Source: UBA6019 sp036564345
GTDB taxonomy: Bacteria > Chloroflexota > Dormibacteria > Dormibacterales > Dormibacteraceae
Reading direction: 5' to 3'
Assembly: GCA_036564345.1 (NCBI GenBank)
Contig: DATCOZ010000148.1
Coordinates: forward strand, 1-18,327
Length of the DNA: 18,327 bases
Below are positions 6,091-13,278 of this stretch, in pieces (within the stretch, counting starts at the first letter, position 1; each line of letters begins with the position of its first letter). The notes under the pieces are model-generated. The model made no database searches. It saw only the letters and a list, made by a program, of their open reading frames with translations, and was not told the DNA's origin. A program made the translations under genes and the position numbers.

Positions 6091-6285
6091 TTAGCTAGGG
6101 GGGGTCACCGAGCGCTTGCGGCGGGCGCGCGCCGCCCGCTTGCGGGCCGCGATCGACTTGATCTTGCGGCGGGCGCTGGGCGGCACGAAGTACTTCTTGC
6201 GGCGCGCCTCGCTCTTCGCCATGAGGCTGTCGTCGCGGAAGAGCCGCAGAGCGAATTCAAGTTCCTCGGGGCCGGCCAGGACCAT
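6091..6285 (-). CDS. rpsU: Small ribosomal subunit protein bS21
   Basis: A very basic 64-residue protein. The pattern ELEFALRLFRDDS, then EARRKKYFVPPSARRKIKS, then a tail rich in Arg, Lys and Ala corresponds to bS21: the ALRRFKR helix, the RRREFYEKP turn and the basic C-terminal helix. bS21 binds the 30S platform near the anti-Shine-Dalgarno end of 16S rRNA and aids initiation. The ATG at 6285 gives the expected N-terminus; TTG 6318 would add 11 residues. In place of the usual YEKP there is YFVPP, a modest change. It lies downstream of the Ser/Thr kinase gene after about 210 bases and not next to the usual partners such as dnaG or a GatB/Yqey-domain gene. A hairpin of the repeat family follows its stop. 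Confidence 0.75.
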   Translation of the reverse strand: MVLAGPEELEFALRLFRDDSLMAKSEARRKKYFVPPSARRKIKSIAARKRAARARRKRSVTPPS

Positions 6286-6496
6286 GCGGGTGCCTGCCTG
6301 CCGGTGCTTATCGAGCAAGGATTCGGGTCAGCGCTCCCCGCGGACGCGGCTGTCCGCTGGATTGGCCGGCGACGAAATTCTCGCTCGCATGTCTCGGGAA
6401 GTATGACGATTGGAGCGACGGATTGCCGGTCGGTACTCGGGCGGCGCTTCAAAAACGAGCCGGGCGGGCATCTCGGCGGCGAGGACGGCTCCCGTG

Positions 6497-7579
6497 TCAG
6501 CGAGTGGTCGCGCCCGCTCCCGCCGCAGCCGCCGGATGGCTTCCCGTGAGATCGGCGAGGGAAGTGCCCGACCAGGCGGCTCCGACCGCCAGGGTGCCCA
6601 GCAGCAGAGCCGCGGCAACCGCCGCGAGCAGCCGGCGGCGAGCCTTCTTGCGGGGCTGTACCTGGCTGTAGGGCATCACGATCGTCAGGTAAGGCTCGCT
6701 CGGCCCGATGTTCAAGGCCCGGATGCGGGGATCCATCCCGTTCGACGCGATATACGGCACCGGCGTCGAGCCCACGATCGCGCTGAGGATCGCGTCGATC
6801 AGGGCCTGGCACGTCGGCCAGCGGTTCTCGGGCTTCTTGCTGAGGCCGCGCAGGATCGCCTTGTCAACCCCGACGGAGAGGCCGTGGCGGATGGTCGAGG
6901 GAGCGACCGGCTCGCGGGTCAGGAGCGCGGTGAGCACCTCGCTGACGGTGTCGCCGGGGAACGGGACCTGGCCGGTCAGCAGCTCGTACGCAAGAGCGGC
7001 GAGCGAGTACTGGTCGGCGCGGGGCCCGACCTCGCCTCCCTCGGCTTGCTCGGGCGACATGTAAGCGGGGGTGCCGGCGAACATGCCGGTGGCCGTCGCC
7101 GAGGGCTGCTCGAGGAGCCGGGCAAGGCCGAAGTCGGCGATCACCGGTGCTCCGGCGCTGTTGAGGAGCACGTTGGCCGGCTTCACATCGCGATGGATGA
7201 TGCCGTGCTTGTGAGCGTGGTCGAGGCCCTTGGCGATCCCGTTCAGGATCGCCATCGCCTCCGCGCTGGTGAGCGGCTGGAGCGCCATCTGGTCGGCGAG
7301 CGACCCGGCGGGGATGAAGTCGAACACCATGAAGGGGGTTCCCTCGTACTCGCCGGTGTCGAGCACCTCGACGATGTTCGGGTGGTCGAGACGGCGAAGA
7401 GCGCGGGCCTCGCGGACGAAGCGCGACTTGGCGAGGGGCTGATGGAGGAGGGGCAGGAACTTCATCGCGACGGTCCGCTGCAGGTCGTCGTGCCAGCCGC
7501 GATGCACGATCGCCGAAGCACCCTGCCCGATCCTGTCCTGGACCAGGTAGGGCCCGATCACGGTTCCCTCTTCGATCAT
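6497..7579 (-). CDS. Membrane-anchored Ser/Thr protein kinase (PknB-like)
   Basis: 360 residues from the ATG at 7579. The Hanks-type kinase domain (about 10-265) is complete: GQGASAIVHRG glycine loop (18-28), Lys40 in AMKF, Glu57 in the C helix, catalytic HRDVKPANVLL (129-139, Asp131), DFG (149-151) and SPEQ (175-178). A juxtamembrane segment follows, with basic RKKARRR before one membrane helix at about 316-336. The outside tail is only about 24 residues, Ala/Gly-rich, with no PASTA or other sensor domain. The kinase is therefore intact but lacks an obvious ligand-binding part. The frame extends to TTG 7627, but the N-terminus MIEEGTVIGPYLVQDRIG is the usual one. Substrates are unknown; the two-component and ABC genes upstream on the same strand and bS21 downstream are neighbours only. 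Confidence 0.9.
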   Translation of the reverse strand: MIEEGTVIGPYLVQDRIGQGASAIVHRGWHDDLQRTVAMKFLPLLHQPLAKSRFVREARALRRLDHPNIVEVLDTGEYEGTPFMVFDFIPAGSLADQMALQPLTSAEAMAILNGIAKGLDHAHKHGIIHRDVKPANVLLNSAGAPVIADFGLARLLEQPSATATGMFAGTPAYMSPEQAEGGEVGPRADQYSLAALAYELLTGQVPFPGDTVSEVLTALLTREPVAPSTIRHGLSVGVDKAILRGLSKKPENRWPTCQALIDAILSAIVGSTPVPYIASNGMDPRIRALNIGPSEPYLTIVMPYSQVQPRKKARRRLLAAVAAALLLGTLAVGAAWSGTSLADLTGSHPAAAAGAGATTR

Positions 7580-7733
7580 TAAGGTCTCACTTCCCCCGTG
7601 GACAGTTGTAGGTCCCGGTGCGGGCATAGCGGCGACTTAGCGCCGTCAGATCGGCGGCATCGGAGCGCTCCCGGACGGCACGATCGGCGTCAGATGGACT
7701 TGCTGGTGTAGGGCGGAACCAGGCCCGGCGAAG

Positions 7734-7801
7734 GGTGGGGCGATAGATCGACCTGGAACCACCGTCCTCCAGCTGCCTTTGGGCCTGCGGCTGGCCCCAC
7801 C
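7734..7801 (-). other. Possible structured RNA in the kinase leader
   Basis: In the 257-base gap between the histidine kinase stop and the Ser/Thr kinase start, GGTGGGGC (7734-7741) and GCCCCACC (7794-7801) are perfect complements 52 bases apart. Inside, on the minus strand, CCAGC/GCTGG can close a stem around a GCC-CAAA-GGC hairpin. It resembles no riboswitch that I know. In GC-rich DNA such pairing can occur by chance. I see nothing else clear in this gap apart from the hairpin at 7814-7829. Confidence 0.25.
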
Positions 7802-7813
7802 TTGCCCTGAGTT

Positions 7814-7829
7814 TCCCCGCCCGCGGGGA
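7814..7829 (-). terminator. Stem-loop after the histidine kinase gene
   Basis: TCCCCGC/GCGGGGA, a perfect 7-bp inverted repeat with a two-base centre, starts seven bases past the histidine kinase TGA on the minus strand. No clear T-run follows, so it may be a weak terminator or an mRNA 3'-end stabiliser. Confidence 0.4.
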
Positions 7830-7836
7830 GGGGGAA

Positions 7837-8922
7837 TCAGCTCGTTGGCAGCCAGACTCGGATCGTGGTGCCACCTCCGGCCGGGCTCTCCGCCTCGATC
7901 GAGCCCAGGTGGGCCGCCACCACGTCGCGTGCGATCGCCAGGCCGAGGCCTGAGCCGGGTGATGCGGGGTCCTTGACAAAGCGGTCGAACACGTGCTCGA
8001 GCAGGTCGGGCGGGATGCCGCTGCCGGTGTCCTCCACCGTGATCGCCACACCGCTCCGGTAGGGAGCCGCCGCGACCGTGACCCTGCCACCCTGCGGCGT
8101 ATGGCGAAGCGCGTTGGCGAGCAAGTTCCCGAGCACCCCGCGGATACGGCCCGGGTCCAGGAAGACGGAGGGCAGCCCGTCCGCAACCTGCGCCTCGAGC
8201 GTCACGCCCGCCGCTTCCGCCGCCGGCCGGACGGAGGAGATGCTCTCGTTGACGAGCAGCTCGACCTCGACCGGCTCTCGCTTCAGGATCAGCGCGCCCG
8301 CGTCGCTCACCGAGAGTGTGCCGAGGTCCTCGACCAGGCGTTCGACGGTGTGAGCGGCGTCCAGGATCCTGCCCAGGTGTTCGGGGTCGGCGGGGTGGAC
8401 GCCGTCCGCGATCGCCTCCGCCTCGCCCCTGATGATGGCCAGAGGCGTCCGCAGCTCGTGGGTCACCTCGGCGAGGAAGGAGCGCCGCCGCGCCTCGTTC
8501 GCCTCGAGCCGGGAGCTCATCGAGTTGAAGGCGCGGGCCAGGTCGGAGATGGCACCCCAGCCGCGATCGCTGAGGCGCGCCGAGTAATCGCCCGCCTCCA
8601 CTCTTCGAGCCGCGTCGGTCGCGCGCCTCGCGGTTCGAACCAGGTCGCGGGAGGCGAGGGCCGTGAGGATGATGAAGGTGACGCCAAACCCGATCACGAG
8701 CAGCCGGCCGGTCAGTGTCGCGGGCAGGAAAAGATGGCCGTAGCGGCTGAGCCAGACCGAGAACAGCACGATGAAGGTCGCGAACAGTAGGAAGTACGGC
8801 CCTCGCCACCGGCCCCGGCGATGCCGCGACCAGGAAGGCGGACCGGTCGGCGGCCAGGGCTCGCTCTCCGGCCACCAGGGCGGACGGTGGCGAGGCCGGC
8901 GCCCCTTCCAGTGCGGACCCAT
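7837..8922 (-). CDS. Two-component sensor histidine kinase (HAMP-HisKA-HATPase)
   Basis: 361 residues from the ATG at 8922, which overlaps the regulator stop by one base (TGATG). The first 40 residues are cytoplasmic and rich in Pro, Trp and Arg (PPWWPESEPWPP). TM1 is about 43-59 and TM2 about 72-90, leaving only about a dozen residues outside. A HAMP region (91-143) leads to the HisKA helix with phospho-acceptor His155 in HELRTP. The ATPase boxes are intact: N box at NALRH (270-274), DTGSGIP (298-304), FDRFVK (312-317) and GSGLGLAI (323-330). It phosphorylates the regulator encoded just upstream. The short outside loop suggests sensing within the membrane or through a partner protein. Confidence 0.93.
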   Translation of the reverse strand: MGPHWKGRRPRHRPPWWPESEPWPPTGPPSWSRHRRGRWRGPYFLLFATFIVLFSVWLSRYGHLFLPATLTGRLLVIGFGVTFIILTALASRDLVRTARRATDAARRVEAGDYSARLSDRGWGAISDLARAFNSMSSRLEANEARRRSFLAEVTHELRTPLAIIRGEAEAIADGVHPADPEHLGRILDAAHTVERLVEDLGTLSVSDAGALILKREPVEVELLVNESISSVRPAAEAAGVTLEAQVADGLPSVFLDPGRIRGVLGNLLANALRHTPQGGRVTVAAAPYRSGVAITVEDTGSGIPPDLLEHVFDRFVKDPASPGSGLGLAIARDVVAAHLGSIEAESPAGGGTTIRVWLPTS

Positions 8923-9611
8923 CAACGGTCCAGGTCCGCGAAGCGGTAGCCGACCCCGAACACGGTGAGCAGGTAGCGCGGGGAACGCGGATCCGGCTCG
9001 ATCTTTCGGCGCAGGTTCTTCACGTGGGCGTCGATCGCCCGCTCGTAGGACTCGAAGGCGACCCCGTGGATCGCGTCGAGCAGCTGTGAGCGGGTGAACA
9101 CGCGGCCCGGCTGGCGCGCCATCGCGGCCAGCAGCTGGAACTCGGTCGGCGTCAGCTCGACCCGGCGACCCGAGATCCGGGCCTCCATCCGGGGCAGGTC
9201 GAGCAGCACCTCCTCGCCGACCCGGACGACGTCGGACTGGGAAACCGCCGCCTCGGCTCGCCGGAGCACGGCGCGCACCCGGGCCACCAGCTCCTTCGGG
9301 CTGAACGGCTTCGTCAGGTAGTCGTCGGCACCCAGCTCGAGCCCGACCAGCTTGTCCGACTCTTCGCCCCGGGCGGTCAGGACGATCACCGGGAGACCGC
9401 CTTCGCGGCGAAGCGACCGGAGCACGTCGAGCCCGTCCAGGCCGGGGAGTCCGAGGTCGAGGATGACGAGGTCGGGACTCCCGGTGCGGACCGCCCTCAG
9501 CGCCTGGGGGCCGTCGGTTGCCGCGAGCACCGCGAAGCCGGCGTGCTCCAGGTAGTCGCGAACGATGCCCACGATCTGGGGCTCGTCGTCGACGACGAGC
9601 ACCGTCTTCAT
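8922..9611 (-). CDS. OmpR/PhoB-family response regulator
   Basis: 229 residues. The receiver domain (1-115) has the acidic pocket Asp8-Asp9, phospho-acceptor Asp52 in VILDLGLPG, Thr79 and Lys101 in TKPF. The C-terminal winged helix (about 130-225) has ELTPTEFQLLAAMARQPGRVFTR and ends with the characteristic VFGVGYRF. It is expected to bind tandem DNA sites when phosphorylated. The ATG at 9611 has AGGA eight bases upstream; the frame is open upstream to 9731, but the added residues would precede the standard MKTVLVVDDEP beginning. It is co-transcribed with the kinase, and the transporter genes upstream on the same strand are plausible targets. Confidence 0.95.
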   Translation of the reverse strand: MKTVLVVDDEPQIVGIVRDYLEHAGFAVLAATDGPQALRAVRTGSPDLVILDLGLPGLDGLDVLRSLRREGGLPVIVLTARGEESDKLVGLELGADDYLTKPFSPKELVARVRAVLRRAEAAVSQSDVVRVGEEVLLDLPRMEARISGRRVELTPTEFQLLAAMARQPGRVFTRSQLLDAIHGVAFESYERAIDAHVKNLRRKIEPDPRSPRYLLTVFGVGYRFADLDR

Positions 9612-9678
9612 GGGCGGAATCCTAGGTATGGCGGGACGGGCCGGGGCCACCGCCCCGACCCGCCCTCCCGATTCGCCC

Positions 9679-10062
9679 TCAGGCACTTGACGGCGGCCCG
9701 GCCGGCGCGTCAGGTGGGGTGCTCGTCTCACCGTGCGCGGTGCGGTGCCAGTCGCGCAGCCGCTCCTCGATGTGCGGAGGCACGCCGCCCTGCGAAGGGC
9801 CGCCGTGCATCCCGTAGCCGCCCCAACCGCCGCGGCCCCAGCGTCGCGGCCGCAGGAACAGGAAGAGCAGGAAGATCAGCAGGAAGGGGAAGAAGAAGCC
9901 GAGGCCGAAGAAGGGAAAGACGGGTTGGTAGTAGACGGCGCCGCCGGCCGCCGCGGTGCCGGTGATGTGGGAAGCGACCCCGGCGCCGTAGGCGATGTAG
10001 GCCGCCACGCCCGCGATGACCGCCGTCGCAAGGACCCAGAGGAAAGCGAATCGAGATCTCAT
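9679..10062 (-). CDS. Small two-helix membrane protein with Gly/Trp/Arg-rich tail
   Basis: 127 residues, not recognised as a named family. Helix 1 spans about 7-28 (LWVLATAVIAGVAAYIAYGAG). A Gly/Ala stretch leads to a Phe-rich second helix (about 47-70, FFGLGFFFPFLLIFLLFLFL). Then comes RPRRWGRGGWGGYGMHGG and a hydrophilic Pro-rich C-terminus with HIEERLRDWHRTAHGE, a short segment seen in small membrane proteins beside two-component systems in related GC-rich bacteria (a recollection, not a search). The ATG at 10062 is the first in frame. It sits between the ABC permease and the response regulator on the same strand, so it may be an accessory part of the sensor or transporter. Confidence 0.7.
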   Translation of the reverse strand: MRSRFAFLWVLATAVIAGVAAYIAYGAGVASHITGTAAAGGAVYYQPVFPFFGLGFFFPFLLIFLLFLFLRPRRWGRGGWGGYGMHGGPSQGGVPPHIEERLRDWHRTAHGETSTPPDAPAGPPSSA

Positions 10063-10179
10063 GATTGGAACTGTTCTCCAAATGTGGGCGGGGGAAGGCC
10101 GCCTCTGGAGCCATCCTCCGGTCGGGATGTGAACGAGCTGTGAAGGAGGCGCGGAGATCTGGCCGGACGCCGACCCTGC

Positions 10180-11043
10180 TTAGCCGGCCACGTCCCGGCG
10201 GCTGACCAGCACGGCCGCAACGGCGATGAACACCGCCATGTAAATGAGAAGCACGATGACGGCGTGGTTGGCGTCGGCGATCGGCTTTGCGATCGTCCTG
10301 GCCAGCGCCGCGGGAACGGCGGCTCCGAAGGACTCGGTCAGGTAGCCGGTGTTCGCCACCGGAAACCAGGACAGGACTCGCTTCACGGTGTCGCCACCGA
10401 AGGCGCCGGCGATCCGGAAGATGATCCCCTCGATCACGATCGCATAAGCCAGGCCGAGGCCGATCGCCAGCGCCGACTGGCGGAAGAGCGTCGCGAGGAA
10501 GAAGCCGAACACCGCCCAGAACTCGAAGATGAGCCAGCCCGCCGCGACGCCCTTGAGTATGTCGACGGTGGCCGGAAGGGATGCGCTCTTGCCATCGACG
10601 GCGGCCACCAAGTAGCTGGAGAGCGCGTCGATCGCGAACAGGGTCAGGACCAACACCAACACCGCGAGCGAAAGGGCGCCGAGCTTGCCGGCCAACATGG
10701 CAACGCGGCCTGGGCGCTGGGTGTAGAGCGTCTTGATGGTGCCCCAGCCGTACTCGCTGCCCTGGCTCAGGACGCCCAGGATCAGCGCGAACACCCCTCC
10801 CAGCGTGTCCCAGGTGCTGAGCGTGTATTTGACGAAGGCGGCAGGATAGAGCGCGATCTTGAAGTCCCGCGGCGTGACACCACGGGGCAATCCGCTGTTG
10901 GGGCCGTTCGGCGCGTAGGTGTAGAAGAAGTAGAAGGCCACGTAGCCGAGGCCGACCGCGAGGGCGAGCAGCAGCCCGATGCAGACCCAGACCGCAGGCC
11001 GGCGGAAGAGCTTGAACGACTCCCACGTGAAGGCGGCGAGCAT
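10180..11043 (-). CDS. ABC-2 type transporter permease
   Basis: 287 residues with about six membrane helices: near 17-38, 80-93, 113-140, 165-185, 190-215 and 260-280. The beginning MLAAFTWESFKLFRRPAVW and the segment SQGSEYGWGTIKTLYTQRP are typical of BcrB/NatB-like permeases of exporters for peptides, antibiotics or ions. The start lies one base after the stop of the ATPase gene, so the two are one transporter, probably working as a dimer of each. The loop between helices 1 and 2 is about 40 residues, too small for a BceB-type binding domain. The substrate is not known. Confidence 0.88.
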   Translation of the reverse strand: MLAAFTWESFKLFRRPAVWVCIGLLLALAVGLGYVAFYFFYTYAPNGPNSGLPRGVTPRDFKIALYPAAFVKYTLSTWDTLGGVFALILGVLSQGSEYGWGTIKTLYTQRPGRVAMLAGKLGALSLAVLVLVLTLFAIDALSSYLVAAVDGKSASLPATVDILKGVAAGWLIFEFWAVFGFFLATLFRQSALAIGLGLAYAIVIEGIIFRIAGAFGGDTVKRVLSWFPVANTGYLTESFGAAVPAALARTIAKPIADANHAVIVLLIYMAVFIAVAAVLVSRRDVAG

Positions 11044-11044
11044 C

Positions 11045-11956
11045 TCAGAGGCCTCCCTCGGTGCCGGTCAGCTCCATGAAGACCTCCTCCAGAGATTGGG
11101 TCACCGACCTCAGCTCGGTCACGGCAATACCGGCCTGGACCAGGGTGCGGTTGATGTCCGCGGTTCGCGCGAGGTCGACCTTGAGGCTCAACGTGCCGTC
11201 CTCGCGCACGGTCACGCTGCCGGCGCCGAGCTCGGTTTCAAGGAGGGCGCGTGCACGCTCCACCGGATCGGCCCGGATCGTCAGCTGCGCCGTGCCGCGC
11301 AGCTCGTCGACGGTGCCCTCGGCGACCATCTTGCCCTTCTGGATCACCCCGACCCTCGTGCACATCAACTCCACCTCGTTCAACAGGTGGCTCGAGATGA
11401 GCACCGTGCGCCGGCCCTGGCCGAGCTGGATGATCAGGTTCCGCATGTCAGCCATGCCCTGGGGATCGAGCCCGTTGGTCGGCTCGTCGAGGATCAGCAG
11501 CTCAGGCTCTTTCAGCAGCGCGGCTGCGACGCCGAGGCGCTGCTTCATGCCCATCGAGTAGGTGCTGAACTTGTGCTTGGCCCGGGGTGTCAGCTCGACC
11601 TGCTCGAGCGCGGAGCCGATCCGTGAAGCCGGGGCGCCGCAGAGGCCGGCCACCACACGAAGGTTGTCGTAGCCGGACAGGTAGGGGTAGAAGGCGGGCA
11701 CTTCGACGATCGCGCCGACCTTGGCGAGCGATCGGGGCGAGCCCGGTCGGGCGCCGGACACGATCGCGCTGCCCGAGGTCGGACGGATCAGCCCGAGCAG
11801 CATCCGAAGGGTGGTCGTCTTGCCGGCGCCGTTGGGGCCGAGGAAGCCGTAAACCTCGCCCCGGAGGACGTTGAGGTTGAGACTCTGCACCGCGACGATG
11901 CCATTGCCATAGTGCTTGGTGAGACCCGCCGTCTCGACCACCTTCTGGCTCTCCAT
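11045..11956 (-). CDS. ABC transporter ATP-binding protein (BcrA/NatA-like)
   Basis: 303 residues from the ATG at 11956 (TTG 11965 is possible). It has Walker A GPNGAGKT (40-47), signature YSMGMKQRLG (133-142), Walker B LLILDEPTNGLDP (153-165) and the switch His190. The signature reads SMGMKQ in place of LSGGQ, as is normal for this exporter subfamily. The C-terminal ~90 residues form the extra domain of drug/peptide exporter ATPases and end with SLEEVFMELTG. It drives the permease encoded one base downstream. It begins the minus-strand series that leads to the response regulator and kinase. Confidence 0.93.
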   Translation of the reverse strand: MESQKVVETAGLTKHYGNGIVAVQSLNLNVLRGEVYGFLGPNGAGKTTTLRMLLGLIRPTSGSAIVSGARPGSPRSLAKVGAIVEVPAFYPYLSGYDNLRVVAGLCGAPASRIGSALEQVELTPRAKHKFSTYSMGMKQRLGVAAALLKEPELLILDEPTNGLDPQGMADMRNLIIQLGQGRRTVLISSHLLNEVELMCTRVGVIQKGKMVAEGTVDELRGTAQLTIRADPVERARALLETELGAGSVTVREDGTLSLKVDLARTADINRTLVQAGIAVTELRSVTQSLEEVFMELTGTEGGL

Positions 11957-12035
11957 GGCTGGCAAACCTTAGCGCGAACCAAAACGTCGCAAAAAGGTTC
12001 TGTTGCGGAAGGCGCGTTCGGGTCCCGGCCCGGGC

Positions 12036-13217
12036 TCAGGGTTCGCGGCGGATGACCAGCGCGTCGCCTTGCCCGCCGCCACCGCAGAGCGCCGCCGCGC
12101 CGAGCGCGACGCCGCGGCGGCGCATCTCATTGGCCAGCGTCAGCACGAGTCGGGCTCCGCTGGCGCCGATCGGGTGGCCGAGGGCCACCGCGCCGCCGTT
12201 GACGTTGACGCGCTCCTCATCCAGGCCCAGCATCCGGGTCGCATTGAGAGCAACCGCCGCGAAGGCTTCATTGATCTCGACGAGGTCGAGATCGGCGACC
12301 TTCAGCCCGACCTTTTCGAGGGCGTTGTTGATAGCGAGCGCGGGGACCGTATGGAGCCAACCGAAACGGTCCGCCGACATGCCGTGGGAGACGATCTCGG
12401 CCAGCGGTTCGATCCCAAGGCGCTGGGCCCGCTCGCGCGACATCACCACAACGGCCGCGGCGCCGTCGGAGATCTGGGAGGCGTTGCCGGCGGTGATCGT
12501 CCCGTCCTTCCGGAAAGCGGGCTTCAGGCTGCCCAGCCCGGCCGCCGTGGTATCGACGCGGAAGCCCTCGTCCGTTTCCACGATGGTTGCCTGGCTCTTG
12601 CGCCCGCGCACCTCGACGGGCACCGTCTCCTCGCCAAGTCGTCCTCCGCTCCATGCCGCGGCCGCCCGGGCATGGGAGCGCGCCGCCCAGGCGTCCTGCT
12701 CCTCGCGGCCGATCTCCAGCTCGCGGTTGATGTCGTCCGAGGACTCACCCATGTGCGCCTCGAGGAAGGTCGACCAGAGGCCGTCGTGGACCATCGAGTC
12801 GACCATCTCGGCGTTTCCCATCCGGGCGCCGAAGCGAGCCTTGGGGACCAGGTAGGGCGCGAGCGACATCGACTCCATCCCGCCCGCGACGGCCACCTCG
12901 ATCTCGCCGGCGCGGATCAGCTGGTCGGCCAGCGCGATCGCATTGAGGCCGGAGAGGCAGACCTTGTTGATCGTCAGGGCCGGCACGTCGATCGGCAGCC
13001 CGCCGAGGATCGCCGCCTGCCGCGCCGTGATCTGGCCGGCGCCCGCCTGGAGGACCTGGCCCATGATGACGTAGTCGACATCCTCCGGCGCGATCCCCGC
13101 CCGTTCGACCGCGCTCCGGATGGCGACCCCTCCCAGCTCGACGGCGGGCACCGTGCTGAGGCCGCCGCCGAACTTGCCGATGGCGGTCCGCGCGCCGGCG
13201 ACGATCACCGAAGCCAT
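12036..13217 (-). CDS. Acetyl-CoA C-acetyltransferase (thiolase)
   Basis: 393 residues, the normal length of a homotetrameric biosynthetic/degradative thiolase. The active-site residues fall at the classical places: Cys87 in NKVCLSG (acyl acceptor), His348 in GHPIGASG and Cys378 in LCGGGGQG. The loop GGMESMS (112-118) is also typical. It would cleave or form acetoacetyl-CoA; a role as beta-ketoadipyl-CoA thiolase of the same pathway as the pca genes cannot be excluded, since PcaF belongs to the same family, but the N-terminus ARTAIGKFGG is more like acetoacetyl-CoA thiolases. The ATG at 13217 has GAAG close upstream. It stands alone on the minus strand, divergent from the GT51 gene. Confidence 0.93.
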   Translation of the reverse strand: MASVIVAGARTAIGKFGGGLSTVPAVELGGVAIRSAVERAGIAPEDVDYVIMGQVLQAGAGQITARQAAILGGLPIDVPALTINKVCLSGLNAIALADQLIRAGEIEVAVAGGMESMSLAPYLVPKARFGARMGNAEMVDSMVHDGLWSTFLEAHMGESSDDINRELEIGREEQDAWAARSHARAAAAWSGGRLGEETVPVEVRGRKSQATIVETDEGFRVDTTAAGLGSLKPAFRKDGTITAGNASQISDGAAAVVVMSRERAQRLGIEPLAEIVSHGMSADRFGWLHTVPALAINNALEKVGLKVADLDLVEINEAFAAVALNATRMLGLDEERVNVNGGAVALGHPIGASGARLVLTLANEMRRRGVALGAAALCGGGGQGDALVIRREP

Positions 13218-13278
13218 GTCTTCAGGTTAACGGCCCGCCACAGGTGGAATTCCGTAACCAATCGCGCTCAGGCGGCGC

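Noticed and set aside
5561..6094. Small plus-strand open frames of 60-120 codons across the repeat cluster
   Set aside because: They recur with the repeat units, use the hairpin G and C runs as codons and have no ribosome sites. One ends in frame with the cupin relic but is made of repeat DNA upstream.
6328..6618. A 96-codon minus-strand frame spanning the kinase 3' end and the gap before bS21
   Set aside because: It overlaps the kinase coding end in another frame, and I recognise no family; a toxin or antitoxin was considered, but nothing supports it.
6410..7582. A 390-codon plus-strand frame antisense to the Ser/Thr kinase
   Set aside because: The kinase on the minus strand has every catalytic motif; the antisense product is Arg/Gly/Asp-rich with no domain.
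8632..8641. GGTTCGAACC, like a tRNA T-arm
   Set aside because: It lies within the histidine kinase coding sequence, and no acceptor, D or anticodon stems fit around it.
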